Positions 43,439 through 51,506 of a stretch of 64,000 bases of DNA are shown here, one piece after another. The stretch spans positions 30,056 to 94,055 of the forward strand of contig DPHC01000005.1 in the NCBI GenBank assembly GCA_003523055.1, in the 5' to 3' direction. A program made the translations under genes and the position numbers. Origin of the DNA: Dehalococcoidia bacterium (GTDB lineage: Bacteria; Chloroflexota; Dehalococcoidia; Lucifugimonadales; UBA3495). The notes beneath the pieces are model-generated. The model searched no databases, was not told the DNA's origin, and saw nothing but the letters and a program-made list of their open reading frames with translations. Position 1 is the first letter of the stretch; each line of letters opens with the position of its first letter.

Positions 43439-44082
43439 TGACCATGAAAGATCAACCAATTAAAAACATTAAAGATTTAGGATTAATCGCGTACCATGAT
43501 GGAATAAAGACTCAAAACAAATTATTGAAAGACGTCCAAGATGGAAAAATCCCAAACACAATCCTTCTAATGGAGCATTTTCCTGTTCTCACCAAAGGAA
43601 GAATTAGTGACCCGAAAGATATTTTTTTCTCAGCAAAGGATTCTTTAAATCTTGAAATTGTAGAAACAGATAGAGGAGGACAAATTACGTTCCATGGCCC
43701 CGGTCAGTTGATAGCATATCCCATTATAAATATAAAATCTTGGGGAGGGCCTCATAAATATATTCGAGTACTAGAAAACATAATAATTGAAAGTTTAAAA
43801 GCATTAGGTATAGAATCTTATACAATATCAGGACTTACTGGTGTTTGGGTCAACGATGAAAAAATAGCCGCAATTGGTGTAAAAATCTCCAAAGGAGTTG
43901 CTCATCATGGATTTTCTTTAAATGTTAATACAGATCTCAATTATTATGACTATTTTGTACCTTGTGGAATATCAGAAAAAAAAGTCACGTCAATAAAAAA
44001 AATCAGAAAAACCGAATACCCTATGCAATTAGTAAAAAATGAAATAATAAAACAATTATCAGAGCACTTGGATTTTAATTAA
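43438..44082 (+). CDS. lipB: Octanoyltransferase LipB
   Basis: LipB moves octanoate from acyl-carrier protein to lipoyl domains. The 214-aa protein has ETDRGGQITFHGPGQLIAYPI, the TGVWVNDEKIAAIGVKI segment, GVAHHGFSLNVNTDLNYYDYFVPCGI with the active Cys, and the conserved Lys in EKIAAIGVK. Its ATG (TAATGA) shares a base with the E2 stop, so lipoylation is coupled to production of its substrate. lipA is not in the window. Confidence 0.94.
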   Translation: MTMKDQPIKNIKDLGLIAYHDGIKTQNKLLKDVQDGKIPNTILLMEHFPVLTKGRISDPKDIFFSAKDSLNLEIVETDRGGQITFHGPGQLIAYPIINIKSWGGPHKYIRVLENIIIESLKALGIESYTISGLTGVWVNDEKIAAIGVKISKGVAHHGFSLNVNTDLNYYDYFVPCGISEKKVTSIKKIRKTEYPMQLVKNEIIKQLSEHLDFN

Positions 44083-44126
44083 ACTTCATTTGTATTGTTG
44101 AAAATTATTTTCATAACAGTAGCTAT

Positions 44127-44237
44127 TTAGTCAGCCGGTTTTCCTGACCTTACAGACACAGTTTTAAACAATCCTTCCCAAAACGAAGCACCTGGCATAT
44201 GTTCATCCATTAAATGAGCATAGAAGTCAAAAATCAT
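44127..44237 (-). CDS. Candidate 36-aa small protein
   Basis: A short frame on the minus strand fills the gap between lipB and the aminotransferase. The ATG follows GGAGAGAAC, an excellent ribosome site with 5-bp spacing. The product begins MIFDFYAHLMDEHMPGASF, continues WEGLFKTVSVRSGKPAD and stops. Composition is protein-like, with no membrane helix. I do not recognise it. Confidence 0.45.
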   Translation of the reverse strand: MIFDFYAHLMDEHMPGASFWEGLFKTVSVRSGKPAD

Positions 44238-44334
44238 GTTCTCTCCAATAATTTATAATTTTTAATATCTATATGATATCCTTCCTAAACATGACATGTG
44301 ATAATTATGTCATATCAAACATAGGATTTTATTT
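44238..44334. other. Divergent intergenic region with short inverted repeat
   Basis: Between the candidate 36-aa gene and the aminotransferase lies an AT-rich stretch. It contains the 7-bp inverted repeat ATGACAT (44291-44297) / ATGTCAT (44307-44313), a possible operator. AGGA at 44323-44326 serves the aminotransferase start. Confidence 0.35.
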
Positions 44335-45525
44335 ATGTCAGTATCAGAAAAAATAAAAACATTCATCGAAAATGGTGGTTGGATTCGAAAAATGTTTGAA
44401 TCTGGAATAACATTAAAACAAGAATTCGGGGAAGATAATGTGTTTGATTTATCTTTAGGGAACCCCATTATAGAACCTCCTTCGCAATTTCAGAGTGCTC
44501 TGCTAAAGTTGGCACAAAACCCAATTCCAGGGATGCATCGGTATATGCCAAATGCAGGCTACATTGAAACTCGAGAAGCCATTGCCAAAACCATTAATTC
44601 AGACTCTGGTCTTTCTCTCACTAGTCAACACTTGGTTATGACTTGCGGAGCCGCCGCTGGGCTGAATGTAATACTAAAATCTTTACTAAATACCGGAGAA
44701 GAAGTAATCATATTATCTCCCTATTTTGTTGAATATGAATATTACATAGACAACCATTCCGGAGTGTCAATTGTAGTGCCTACAAACAGCGATTTTACTC
44801 CGGATTTACTAGCATTAGAGAAAGCTATTTCGCCTTTAACCAAAGCTATCATTATTAACTCTCCAAACAATCCTACAGGAGTAGTATATGGAGAATCTAC
44901 ATACTCAAATATATCGAACCTTTTAAATAAAAAACAGAATGAATATAAAACTAAAATTTACTTGATCAGCGATGAGCCTTATCGAAAAATCACTTTCTCT
45001 GGAGTTCAATGTCCAAATTGGTTTAATTACTACGATAACTCACTGGTAGTGCACTCTCATGCCAAAGACTTAGCATTACCTGGAGAACGAATCGGCTATA
45101 TAGCAGTATCTCCAAAATCATATGATGCTGAAACACTCATAAACGCGCTGACATTCAGTAACAGGATACTCGGATTTGTAAATGCCCCGGCTCTAATGCA
45201 AAACTTGATCAAATCTTTACAAACTGCCTCTGTTGATTCCAGTATTTATGAGAGAAAAATGAATTTTCTTTATAACGAACTAACGAATATGGGTTATGAG
45301 ATTATTAAACCCCAAGGAGCTTTTTATTTATTTCCTAAATCTCCATTAACAGACGATTCAGCTTTTTCAGAAGAACTCTTAAAGGAAAATGTGTTAGTCG
45401 TCCCTGGCCGTGGGTTTGGCACGCCTGGATACTTCAGAATTTCTTACTGTGTGGAAGATAAAGTTATAGAAGGATCTCTACATGGATTCCGCAAAATGGC
45501 CCAAAAATACAACCTGAAATCTTAA
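44335..45525 (+). CDS. Pyridoxal-phosphate-dependent class I/II aminotransferase
   Basis: This is a fold-type I PLP enzyme of 396 aa. Family marks are FDLSLGNPIIEPP at the start, MTCGAAAGLNVILKSLL around the cofactor phosphate, INSPNNPTGVVY, DEPYRKI with the cofactor-contacting Asp and Tyr, and the Schiff-base Lys in HSHAKDLALPGERIGYIAV. Aspartate- or methionine-type specificity cannot be fixed from the sequence. It is followed 15 bp later by pgsA, with which it is probably co-transcribed. Confidence 0.9.
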   Translation: MSVSEKIKTFIENGGWIRKMFESGITLKQEFGEDNVFDLSLGNPIIEPPSQFQSALLKLAQNPIPGMHRYMPNAGYIETREAIAKTINSDSGLSLTSQHLVMTCGAAAGLNVILKSLLNTGEEVIILSPYFVEYEYYIDNHSGVSIVVPTNSDFTPDLLALEKAISPLTKAIIINSPNNPTGVVYGESTYSNISNLLNKKQNEYKTKIYLISDEPYRKITFSGVQCPNWFNYYDNSLVVHSHAKDLALPGERIGYIAVSPKSYDAETLINALTFSNRILGFVNAPALMQNLIKSLQTASVDSSIYERKMNFLYNELTNMGYEIIKPQGAFYLFPKSPLTDDSAFSEELLKENVLVVPGRGFGTPGYFRISYCVEDKVIEGSLHGFRKMAQKYNLKS

Positions 45526-45540
45526 AACGTACTGGATTGA

Positions 45541-46125
45541 ATGAATATACCAATATTTTTAACAATACTTAGAATGATTATGACACCTATAATCGTGGTG
45601 ATTATTTATTTAAATGCCCTTATGACTATCGATATCTTCATCAATAATTCAATTATTGCATCAATATTATTCGCATTAGCCGCAATTACCGATGGTATTG
45701 ACGGTAAAATTGCTAGAAGCCGTTCTCAAATAACTAAATTAGGTACTTTTTTAGACCCAATTGCAGATAAATTCATGGTGATAACAGTCCTTATAACTTT
45801 AGTTTTTGTATCTGACAATTCATTGTATGGATTAATATTAGCAATATTAGCCACTCTTACTATAGCCCGTGAAATTTTAATAACTGGCTTGAGAGAATGG
45901 ATGGCCACCATTAACAAAAATGAAATTACTGCAGTTTCGACTGGAGGGAAAATGAAAGCCGGGTTTCAGATGACCGGGATAACCATGATCATTGCCGCAC
46001 CTTCAGTCTTTTATTTTAATTTAGAACCAATTGCATTAATAGTGTTTGGAATCGGCACCATATTAAGCCTCTCTTCTGGGTGGAGCTATTTTTATGCCGC
46101 ACGGCATTATTACTTTTCTGATTAA
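45541..46125 (+). CDS. pgsA: CDP-diacylglycerol-glycerol-3-phosphate 3-phosphatidyltransferase
   Basis: PgsA makes phosphatidylglycerol phosphate in membrane lipid synthesis. The 194-aa protein has several helices and the CDP-alcohol phosphotransferase motif D-G-x2-A-R-x8-G-x3-D-x3-D, seen as the stretch from DGIDGKIARSRSQ to LGTFLDPIADKF. The N-terminus MNIPIFLTILRMIMTPI is typical of PgsA. It is convergent with the MFS array. Confidence 0.92.
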   Translation: MNIPIFLTILRMIMTPIIVVIIYLNALMTIDIFINNSIIASILFALAAITDGIDGKIARSRSQITKLGTFLDPIADKFMVITVLITLVFVSDNSLYGLILAILATLTIAREILITGLREWMATINKNEITAVSTGGKMKAGFQMTGITMIIAAPSVFYFNLEPIALIVFGIGTILSLSSGWSYFYAARHYYFSD

Positions 46126-46139
46126 CCCTGAAACCAATG

Positions 46140-47420
46140 TTACTGACTGATGCTAGGCTTTCGAAGAGTCCAATAAGATACTGCTGCAGCACAATATATT
46201 CCCATGCAAGGAACCAGTGCCCAATAATAACTTCCTGATGTGTCGAATATAAATCCCATCCATACAGGAGTACTCATCGACATCAAGTGTTGCGGTAAGT
46301 TTTGCCATCCCCTCAGCGCAGCATAATGTTCTCTGCCAAAATAATCTCCTAAAATGGCCCATCCCAAAGGATTGGCTGCCTCAGCCAAAGATAACATTAT
46401 CGAGAAAACACCCAATTGCCATAAAGCGCCACTCTTATCTAACAACACAAAAATTGAACCTGCGCCCAAAGCCATACATATCGCACTTACTTTTTCTTTA
46501 CGCCATCTATCTCCCACCCATCCTATTATTGGGTTAAAAACCATAGAGCCTATCGACATCATCATCATAAATATTGAAGCTATAATAAGACTTTCTGTGA
46601 GTTCTCTTCCGGCTCCTTGTAAAAACCAAATCATTACCGGTGCCATCAAAAATGAAAGTCCTGCATGCACGGTATTTCCTAAACCGTCTGAAAAAACTAA
46701 TTGCCAATACGCTAATGTGTGCATCGCTTCTTTAACAGTGAACCCGTCGGTAAATTCTGAATTTTTTATCGTTGCCCCACGGTCAGTGCCATCTTGGGCT
46801 CCATCGGGTTTTAAATTCATAGATTCCGGTGATTGCTTTACGATCCAGGATGTAGATGCCATAAACACAATAACAAATACCCCTGTGATAAAAGATGATT
46901 TTCTCCAACCTAACGATAAAACCATCCATGCTACTAGAGGAGCAAAAGCACCTCCTAAACCATTACCTGTAGAAATTATTGACATTGCTAACGCTCGATG
47001 CTTCCTAAACCATGCGTTAATGGCTGGAATTGCCGCAGTATGAAATCCTGCACGAACACCTAGGGAAATCAATCCTACCAGGACAATACAGAATGTCACA
47101 TAACTTTGTATAAAGGCAAGTAATATAAACCCCAAACCACACGCAACGCCTCCAAATATGAGCATATTCCTATAACCTAATTTATCAACAAAATATCCGA
47201 TCAAAGGCGCAAAAATTCCTGCAGTCAATCTGCCTAGCATATCTGCGAATGCGATCGCCGATACTCCTATTCCCAATTCTTGCCGTATTGGAACCACATA
47301 GATAGTAAAATTTTTATTAAACGCTCCTTGTTTTACTGTAACGCCCAATAAACTGACAAGTACTATCCACCATCCATAGAATACCTTGGGGTTAGGTTCT
47401 TTTTTTTGTTTATTGTCCAA
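46140..47420 (-). CDS. MFS transporter, tandem paralogue 1
   Basis: This is a 12-helix major facilitator of 426 aa. The opening KVFYGWWIVLVSLLGVTVKQG and the loop signature YFVDKLGYRNMLIFGG are shared with the next two genes. The central loop (about 195-225) varies between copies. C-terminal segments such as NPLGWAILGDYFGRE are conserved. It is the last of three tandem copies reading the same way. Sequence near its N-terminus is identical to copy 2 for 113 bp. Probable organic-acid symporter of the MCT/OFA type. Confidence 0.9.
   Translation of the reverse strand: MDNKQKKEPNPKVFYGWWIVLVSLLGVTVKQGAFNKNFTIYVVPIRQELGIGVSAIAFADMLGRLTAGIFAPLIGYFVDKLGYRNMLIFGGVACGLGFILLAFIQSYVTFCIVLVGLISLGVRAGFHTAAIPAINAWFRKHRALAMSIISTGNGLGGAFAPLVAWMVLSLGWRKSSFITGVFVIVFMASTSWIVKQSPESMNLKPDGAQDGTDRGATIKNSEFTDGFTVKEAMHTLAYWQLVFSDGLGNTVHAGLSFLMAPVMIWFLQGAGRELTESLIIASIFMMMMSIGSMVFNPIIGWVGDRWRKEKVSAICMALGAGSIFVLLDKSGALWQLGVFSIMLSLAEAANPLGWAILGDYFGREHYAALRGWQNLPQHLMSMSTPVWMGFIFDTSGSYYWALVPCMGIYCAAAVSYWTLRKPSISQ
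47152..47264. repeat. 113-bp tract identical to 48496-48608 (copy 1)
   Basis: Every base in this tract matches 48496-48608, inside the second MFS paralogue, while flanking codons differ. It encodes the segment around YFVDKLGYRNMLIF. Such a patch points to gene conversion between tandem copies. Confidence 0.85.
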
Positions 47421-47462
47421 TATTTTCCTAAAAACACCTGGTACTGATTAATGCAAACATTA

Positions 47463-48776
47463 TTAAATTCTTATTAAATTGTTATTTAATGGCATTTTAG
47501 GTTTTTTCAATGTCCAATAAGAAAGTGAAGAGCATATATAAATTACGGCACATGGTATTAATGCCCAATAATAGCTACCAGTGTTATCAAAAATCAAACC
47601 CATCCATACTGGAGTACTCATTGACATCAACTGGTTAGGTAAGTGTTGCCACCCTTGCAATGTAGCAAAATTCTCTCTTCCAAAATAATCGCCCAACATT
47701 GCCCAGGCCAATGGGTTAGCAGCGTCGGCTACTGCTAACATCAATGCAAATACAGCTAATTGCCATAAAGCGCCACTACGATCTAGCAGCATAAATATAG
47801 ATACGCCGCCCAGTAGCATACATAATGAACTAACTTTTTCTTTATGCCATCTATCTCCTACCCATCCAATGAGTGGGTTTAAAAATAAAGATATCATTGA
47901 AAAAAACATCATGAATATCGAAGCTATAATAAGGCTCTCTGTTTCTTCTCTACCAGAACCTTGTAAATACCATATCATCACGGGAGCCATTAAAAAATTT
48001 ATACCTGCTGTTACAGAGTTTCTTAAACCTACAGCCCAAACTAATTGCCAGTAAGCTAATGTGTGCATAGCCTGCTTCACTGTAAAATCATAGTCTGTTA
48101 CATTATTATCTGTAGAATTGTCATCGTTTAGAGGTTCACTTATCCCGTCAGGATTTAATCCCATGCTCTCAGGAGACTGTTTAACTATCCATGATGTGGA
48201 CACCATAAACATAATTACAAAAACGCCTGTCACAAAAGATGAACGCCTCCACCCTAATGATAGAACCATCCATGCTACTAGAGGAGCAAAAGCACCTCCA
48301 ATACCATTTCCTGTTGAAATTATAGCCATTGCCAATCCTCGATGTTTCTTAAACCATGCGTTAATGGCTGGAATTGCCGCAGTATGAAAACCAGCGCGGA
48401 CTCCAAATGAAATCAGTCCTACTAACACCACACAAAACATTACGTAACTATGGACAAAAGCAAGAAGAATAAAGCCTAATCCAGAAGCAATTCCACCAAA
48501 TATGAGCATATTCCTATAACCTAATTTATCAACAAAATATCCGATCAAAGGCGCAAAAATTCCTGCAGTCAATCTGCCTAGCATATCTGCGAATGCGATC
48601 GCCGATACCCCTATTCCCAATTCTTGTCGAATAGGAACTACATAAATAGTAAAATTTCTATTAAATGATCCTATTTTGACGGTAATTCCTAATAAGCTAA
48701 CAACAACGATCCACCAACCGTAAAAGATTTTGGGTCGTTTTTCTTCATTGTTTTTTTTTGAGATATTAGAAAACAA
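47463..48776 (-). CDS. MFS transporter, tandem paralogue 2
   Basis: This is a 437-aa paralogue of both neighbours. It opens KIFYGWWIVVVSLLGITVKIG and shares with copy 1 an unbroken protein stretch around VPIRQELGIGVSAIAFADMLG. The loop between the two halves is different (GISEPLNDDNSTDNN). The C-terminal YWTLKKPKMP resembles copy 3. No operon partner of a different type is inside the array, so the copies may be alternative carriers with different specificities. Confidence 0.9.
   Translation of the reverse strand: MFSNISKKNNEEKRPKIFYGWWIVVVSLLGITVKIGSFNRNFTIYVVPIRQELGIGVSAIAFADMLGRLTAGIFAPLIGYFVDKLGYRNMLIFGGIASGLGFILLAFVHSYVMFCVVLVGLISFGVRAGFHTAAIPAINAWFKKHRGLAMAIISTGNGIGGAFAPLVAWMVLSLGWRRSSFVTGVFVIMFMVSTSWIVKQSPESMGLNPDGISEPLNDDNSTDNNVTDYDFTVKQAMHTLAYWQLVWAVGLRNSVTAGINFLMAPVMIWYLQGSGREETESLIIASIFMMFFSMISLFLNPLIGWVGDRWHKEKVSSLCMLLGGVSIFMLLDRSGALWQLAVFALMLAVADAANPLAWAMLGDYFGRENFATLQGWQHLPNQLMSMSTPVWMGLIFDNTGSYYWALIPCAVIYICSSLSYWTLKKPKMPLNNNLIRI
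48496..48608. repeat. 113-bp tract identical to 47152-47264 (copy 2)
   Basis: This is the counterpart of the tract in the neighbouring MFS gene. The third paralogue is clearly diverged over the same region, so the exchange was between copies 1 and 2 only. Confidence 0.85.
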
Positions 48777-48797
48777 ATATATTTCTCATTTTAATTA

Positions 48798-50126
48798 CTA
48801 ACATCCAATGGGTTGCATTCTTAATGGCAATTTTGGGTTTTTTAAAGTCCAATAGGCTATTACAGCACATACATAAATTCCTATACACGGAATTAGTGAC
48901 CAATAATAGCTACCTGAGCTATCAAAAACCAGTCCCATCCATACAGGAGTACTCATTGACATTAATTGATCTGGCAAGTGTTGCCATCCTCTCAAAGTAG
49001 CAAAGTTTTTTCTACCGAAAAAATCTCCCAGTAATGCCCAGGCTAATGGGTTTGCTGCATCTGCCAAAGAAAGGGTTAACGCGAAAACACCCAATTTCCA
49101 TAGAGACCCACTATGGTCCAAAAGTGCCAAGATAGACAAAGCCCCAGCAACCATACATAAAGCACTTACTTTTTGTTTGTTCCATCTATCCCCAATCCAT
49201 CCGACCATAGGGTTTATAAACAAAGAGCCAAAAGCAAATAAGGACATAAATCCCGCTGCAATCAGCAAACTGTCTGTTGCATTTCTACCAGAGCCTTCCA
49301 AAAACCAAATCATAACCGGAGCCATTAAAAATGAAATTCCTGAATGCACAGTATTTCTAAGCCCTACTGCTATAACTAATTGCCAATAAGAAAAAGTTGT
49401 CATAGCTTCTTTGACGGTAAAATCCTTAGCATTAATTAATTCATTACTTTGCAGAGGATCGGAATCTTCTCGGTCGCTATCTGCAGGATTCTCTCCATCC
49501 GGATATAATCCCATAGATTCTGGAGACGGTTTAACTAACCAGGACGAGGTGCTCATAATTAATATAATAAATACCCCTGTAACGAATGAAGCTTGCCTCC
49601 AACCCAATGAAATAATCATAAACCCAATAAGTGGTGCAAATAATCCACCTATTCCATTACCTGTGGAGACAATAGACATAGCTAATCCTCGGCGTTTCCT
49701 AAACCAAGCATTAATCGCAGGTATAGAAGCATTATTGTACCCAGCTCTAACTCCTAATGAAATCAATCCTACTAAAACCAATGTGAACATAAAATAACTG
49801 TGTACCAGAGCCAATAATATAAACCCTAATCCAGAAACCAATCCTCCAAATATCAACATGTTTCTATAACCAAATTTATCAGTTAGATAACCCCACAAAG
49901 GAGCCATAAATCCTGCTGTCATTCTGCCCAACATGTCAGCAGTAGAAATAGCTGCTACTCCAATTCCAAGCTCAGATCTAATAAACGGAACGTAAACTGA
50001 AAAATTTTTATTATATGCTCCTTGCTTTACTGTAATTCCAAGCAAACCAGTTGCGACAATCCACCAACCATAAAATATTTTAGGCTGTGTTTTGGGACTT
50101 ATTTTCTCTGGAGTAATACTTTCCAA
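48798..50126 (-). CDS. MFS transporter, tandem paralogue 3
   Basis: This is a 442-aa paralogue and the first gene of the array in transcription order. It opens KIFYGWWIVATGLLGITVKQG. It differs from the other two in the loop region (YLTDKFGYRNMLIFGG in place of YFVDKLGYRN) and in the central loop, which is longer. Twelve helices are predicted by hydrophobicity. The 330-bp upstream gap is shared with the divergent sulfite-oxidase-like gene. Confidence 0.9.
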   Translation of the reverse strand: MESITPEKISPKTQPKIFYGWWIVATGLLGITVKQGAYNKNFSVYVPFIRSELGIGVAAISTADMLGRMTAGFMAPLWGYLTDKFGYRNMLIFGGLVSGLGFILLALVHSYFMFTLVLVGLISLGVRAGYNNASIPAINAWFRKRRGLAMSIVSTGNGIGGLFAPLIGFMIISLGWRQASFVTGVFIILIMSTSSWLVKPSPESMGLYPDGENPADSDREDSDPLQSNELINAKDFTVKEAMTTFSYWQLVIAVGLRNTVHSGISFLMAPVMIWFLEGSGRNATDSLLIAAGFMSLFAFGSLFINPMVGWIGDRWNKQKVSALCMVAGALSILALLDHSGSLWKLGVFALTLSLADAANPLAWALLGDFFGRKNFATLRGWQHLPDQLMSMSTPVWMGLVFDSSGSYYWSLIPCIGIYVCAVIAYWTLKNPKLPLRMQPIGC

Positions 50127-50456
50127 TCCTTACCTCTTAGTAATAATCATTAGTCGCCGAGTAGTTTATCTCGTTATAAATTCTATGGGAAACGAAGACT
50201 ATACCACAAACCATAATAATATACTTAATGCATTATCATAAAACAAGATATATACCTCTCTAATGCATCCTCTTAAATTACAGCATTTAACCTTGCGTAA
50301 ATATTTTAAGCAATGTTAGACTGTCAAAATGAACTTCCAGTATTATTATACACACCATTTAAACATAATCTTAATGAAAACGAGGCCTAAGCATTACTTC
50401 AAGCCTCATAGAAAGCAGTCAGAACACAATCAATACATATTAGATCAGGAGTAAAT
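50127..50456. other. Intergenic region between divergent genes
   Basis: This is 330 bp of AT-rich sequence with no coding frame that I trust. A weak hairpin (GAGGC at 50382-50386 and GCCTC at 50403-50407, with inner AAG/CTT pairs) could lie in the leader of the sulfite-oxidase-like gene, and CAGGAG precedes its ATG. I see no tRNA, repeat or clear promoter pair. Confidence 0.4.
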
Positions 50457-51506
50457 ATGACATCTAAAAACAACGAATTATCCTCCAATCCACTAGTGGT
50501 AGGATTACAATTGCCAGCAATGGAGGAAGAAATCACGCCTACAGAAAACTTCTTTGTTAGAAATCATTATTCTCAACCTGAAATAGACATCAATAGCTGG
50601 CGATTGAAAATAAGCATAGATGATAAAGTGATCACTTCACTATCTTATGAAGACATTACTTCTCTCAATTCCACAAAATTCAACTCACTGCTAGAATGTG
50701 CCGGCAATAGTAGAGCATCAATACAACCGCCTGTAGAAGGTTTACTGTGGGATAACAGTGGAGTGAGCTCTGCTAATTGGACAGGAATACCTGTAGCCAA
50801 CATTTTGTCTGAAATAAATCTCGATGAATATCTTGAAGTAGCATTTATTGGCGCTGATTCTGGTATCAACCCTTCCACCAAACAAAACGAGTTTTTCGGC
50901 GCTAGCTTAACTGTAGAACAAGCTGGTAATCCCCAAGTCATATTAGCTTATGAAATGAATGAACAACCATTAACAAAAGATCATGGATTTCCAGTAAGAG
51001 TTTTAATTCCTGGATGGTATGGGATGGCATCCGTTAAATGGCTTACTGAAATCAAAGTAATGTCAAACGCTTATTATGGATTCCACCAAAGTGAAAATTA
51101 TGTATACCAGCACTTAGGTGACCTGGATACATCATCTCCAGAACGAGTAACCTCCATGCAAGTAAAATCTCTAATAACTTTTCCAACGCGCGGTACCACA
51201 ATCGCAAATTCATCTACTAACATATCTGGAAAAGCGTGGTCCGGAACTGGAGAAATTGAAAAAGTGGATGTCAGCACTGACGGGGGCCAAACTTGGAAAC
51301 CCGCAAATCTCAAAGAAAGCTCAGACAGCAGGGCATGGATCAGTTGGGAGTTTCCATGGGATAACCCAACTCCGGGGTATTACGTAGTCCAATCTAGGGC
51401 TCAAGATTCAAACGGAAATTTCCAACCAACAAAAGCAACTTGGAACTTCCGAGGATTCGGAAACAACTCGATTCATTCGGTTCCAGTTAGAATAAAACCG
51501 GATTAA
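50457..51506 (+). CDS. Sulfite-oxidase-family molybdopterin protein
   Basis: This is a Mo-cofactor protein of the sulfite oxidase fold (349 aa). The N-terminal part has TPTENFFVRNHYSQPEID and the Mo-ligating Cys in LLECAGNSR. Residues around GFPVRVLIPGWYGMASVKWLTEI bind the cofactor. A C-terminal Mo-co dimerisation domain (about 225-345, with IEKVDVSTDGGQTWKPA) completes the fold. No Tat or Sec signal is present, so it is predicted cytoplasmic, unlike most bacterial sulfite dehydrogenases. There is no haem domain and no adjacent cytochrome. The 3' end overlaps the convergent amidohydrolase by 4 bp. Confidence 0.9.
   Translation: MTSKNNELSSNPLVVGLQLPAMEEEITPTENFFVRNHYSQPEIDINSWRLKISIDDKVITSLSYEDITSLNSTKFNSLLECAGNSRASIQPPVEGLLWDNSGVSSANWTGIPVANILSEINLDEYLEVAFIGADSGINPSTKQNEFFGASLTVEQAGNPQVILAYEMNEQPLTKDHGFPVRVLIPGWYGMASVKWLTEIKVMSNAYYGFHQSENYVYQHLGDLDTSSPERVTSMQVKSLITFPTRGTTIANSSTNISGKAWSGTGEIEKVDVSTDGGQTWKPANLKESSDSRAWISWEFPWDNPTPGYYVVQSRAQDSNGNFQPTKATWNFRGFGNNSIHSVPVRIKPD

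Noticed and set aside
46354..47043. 229-codon open frame antisense to the first tandem MFS gene
   Set aside because: Shadow of a membrane protein gene; the same kind of antisense frame recurs in the paralogues because the coding strand is similar.
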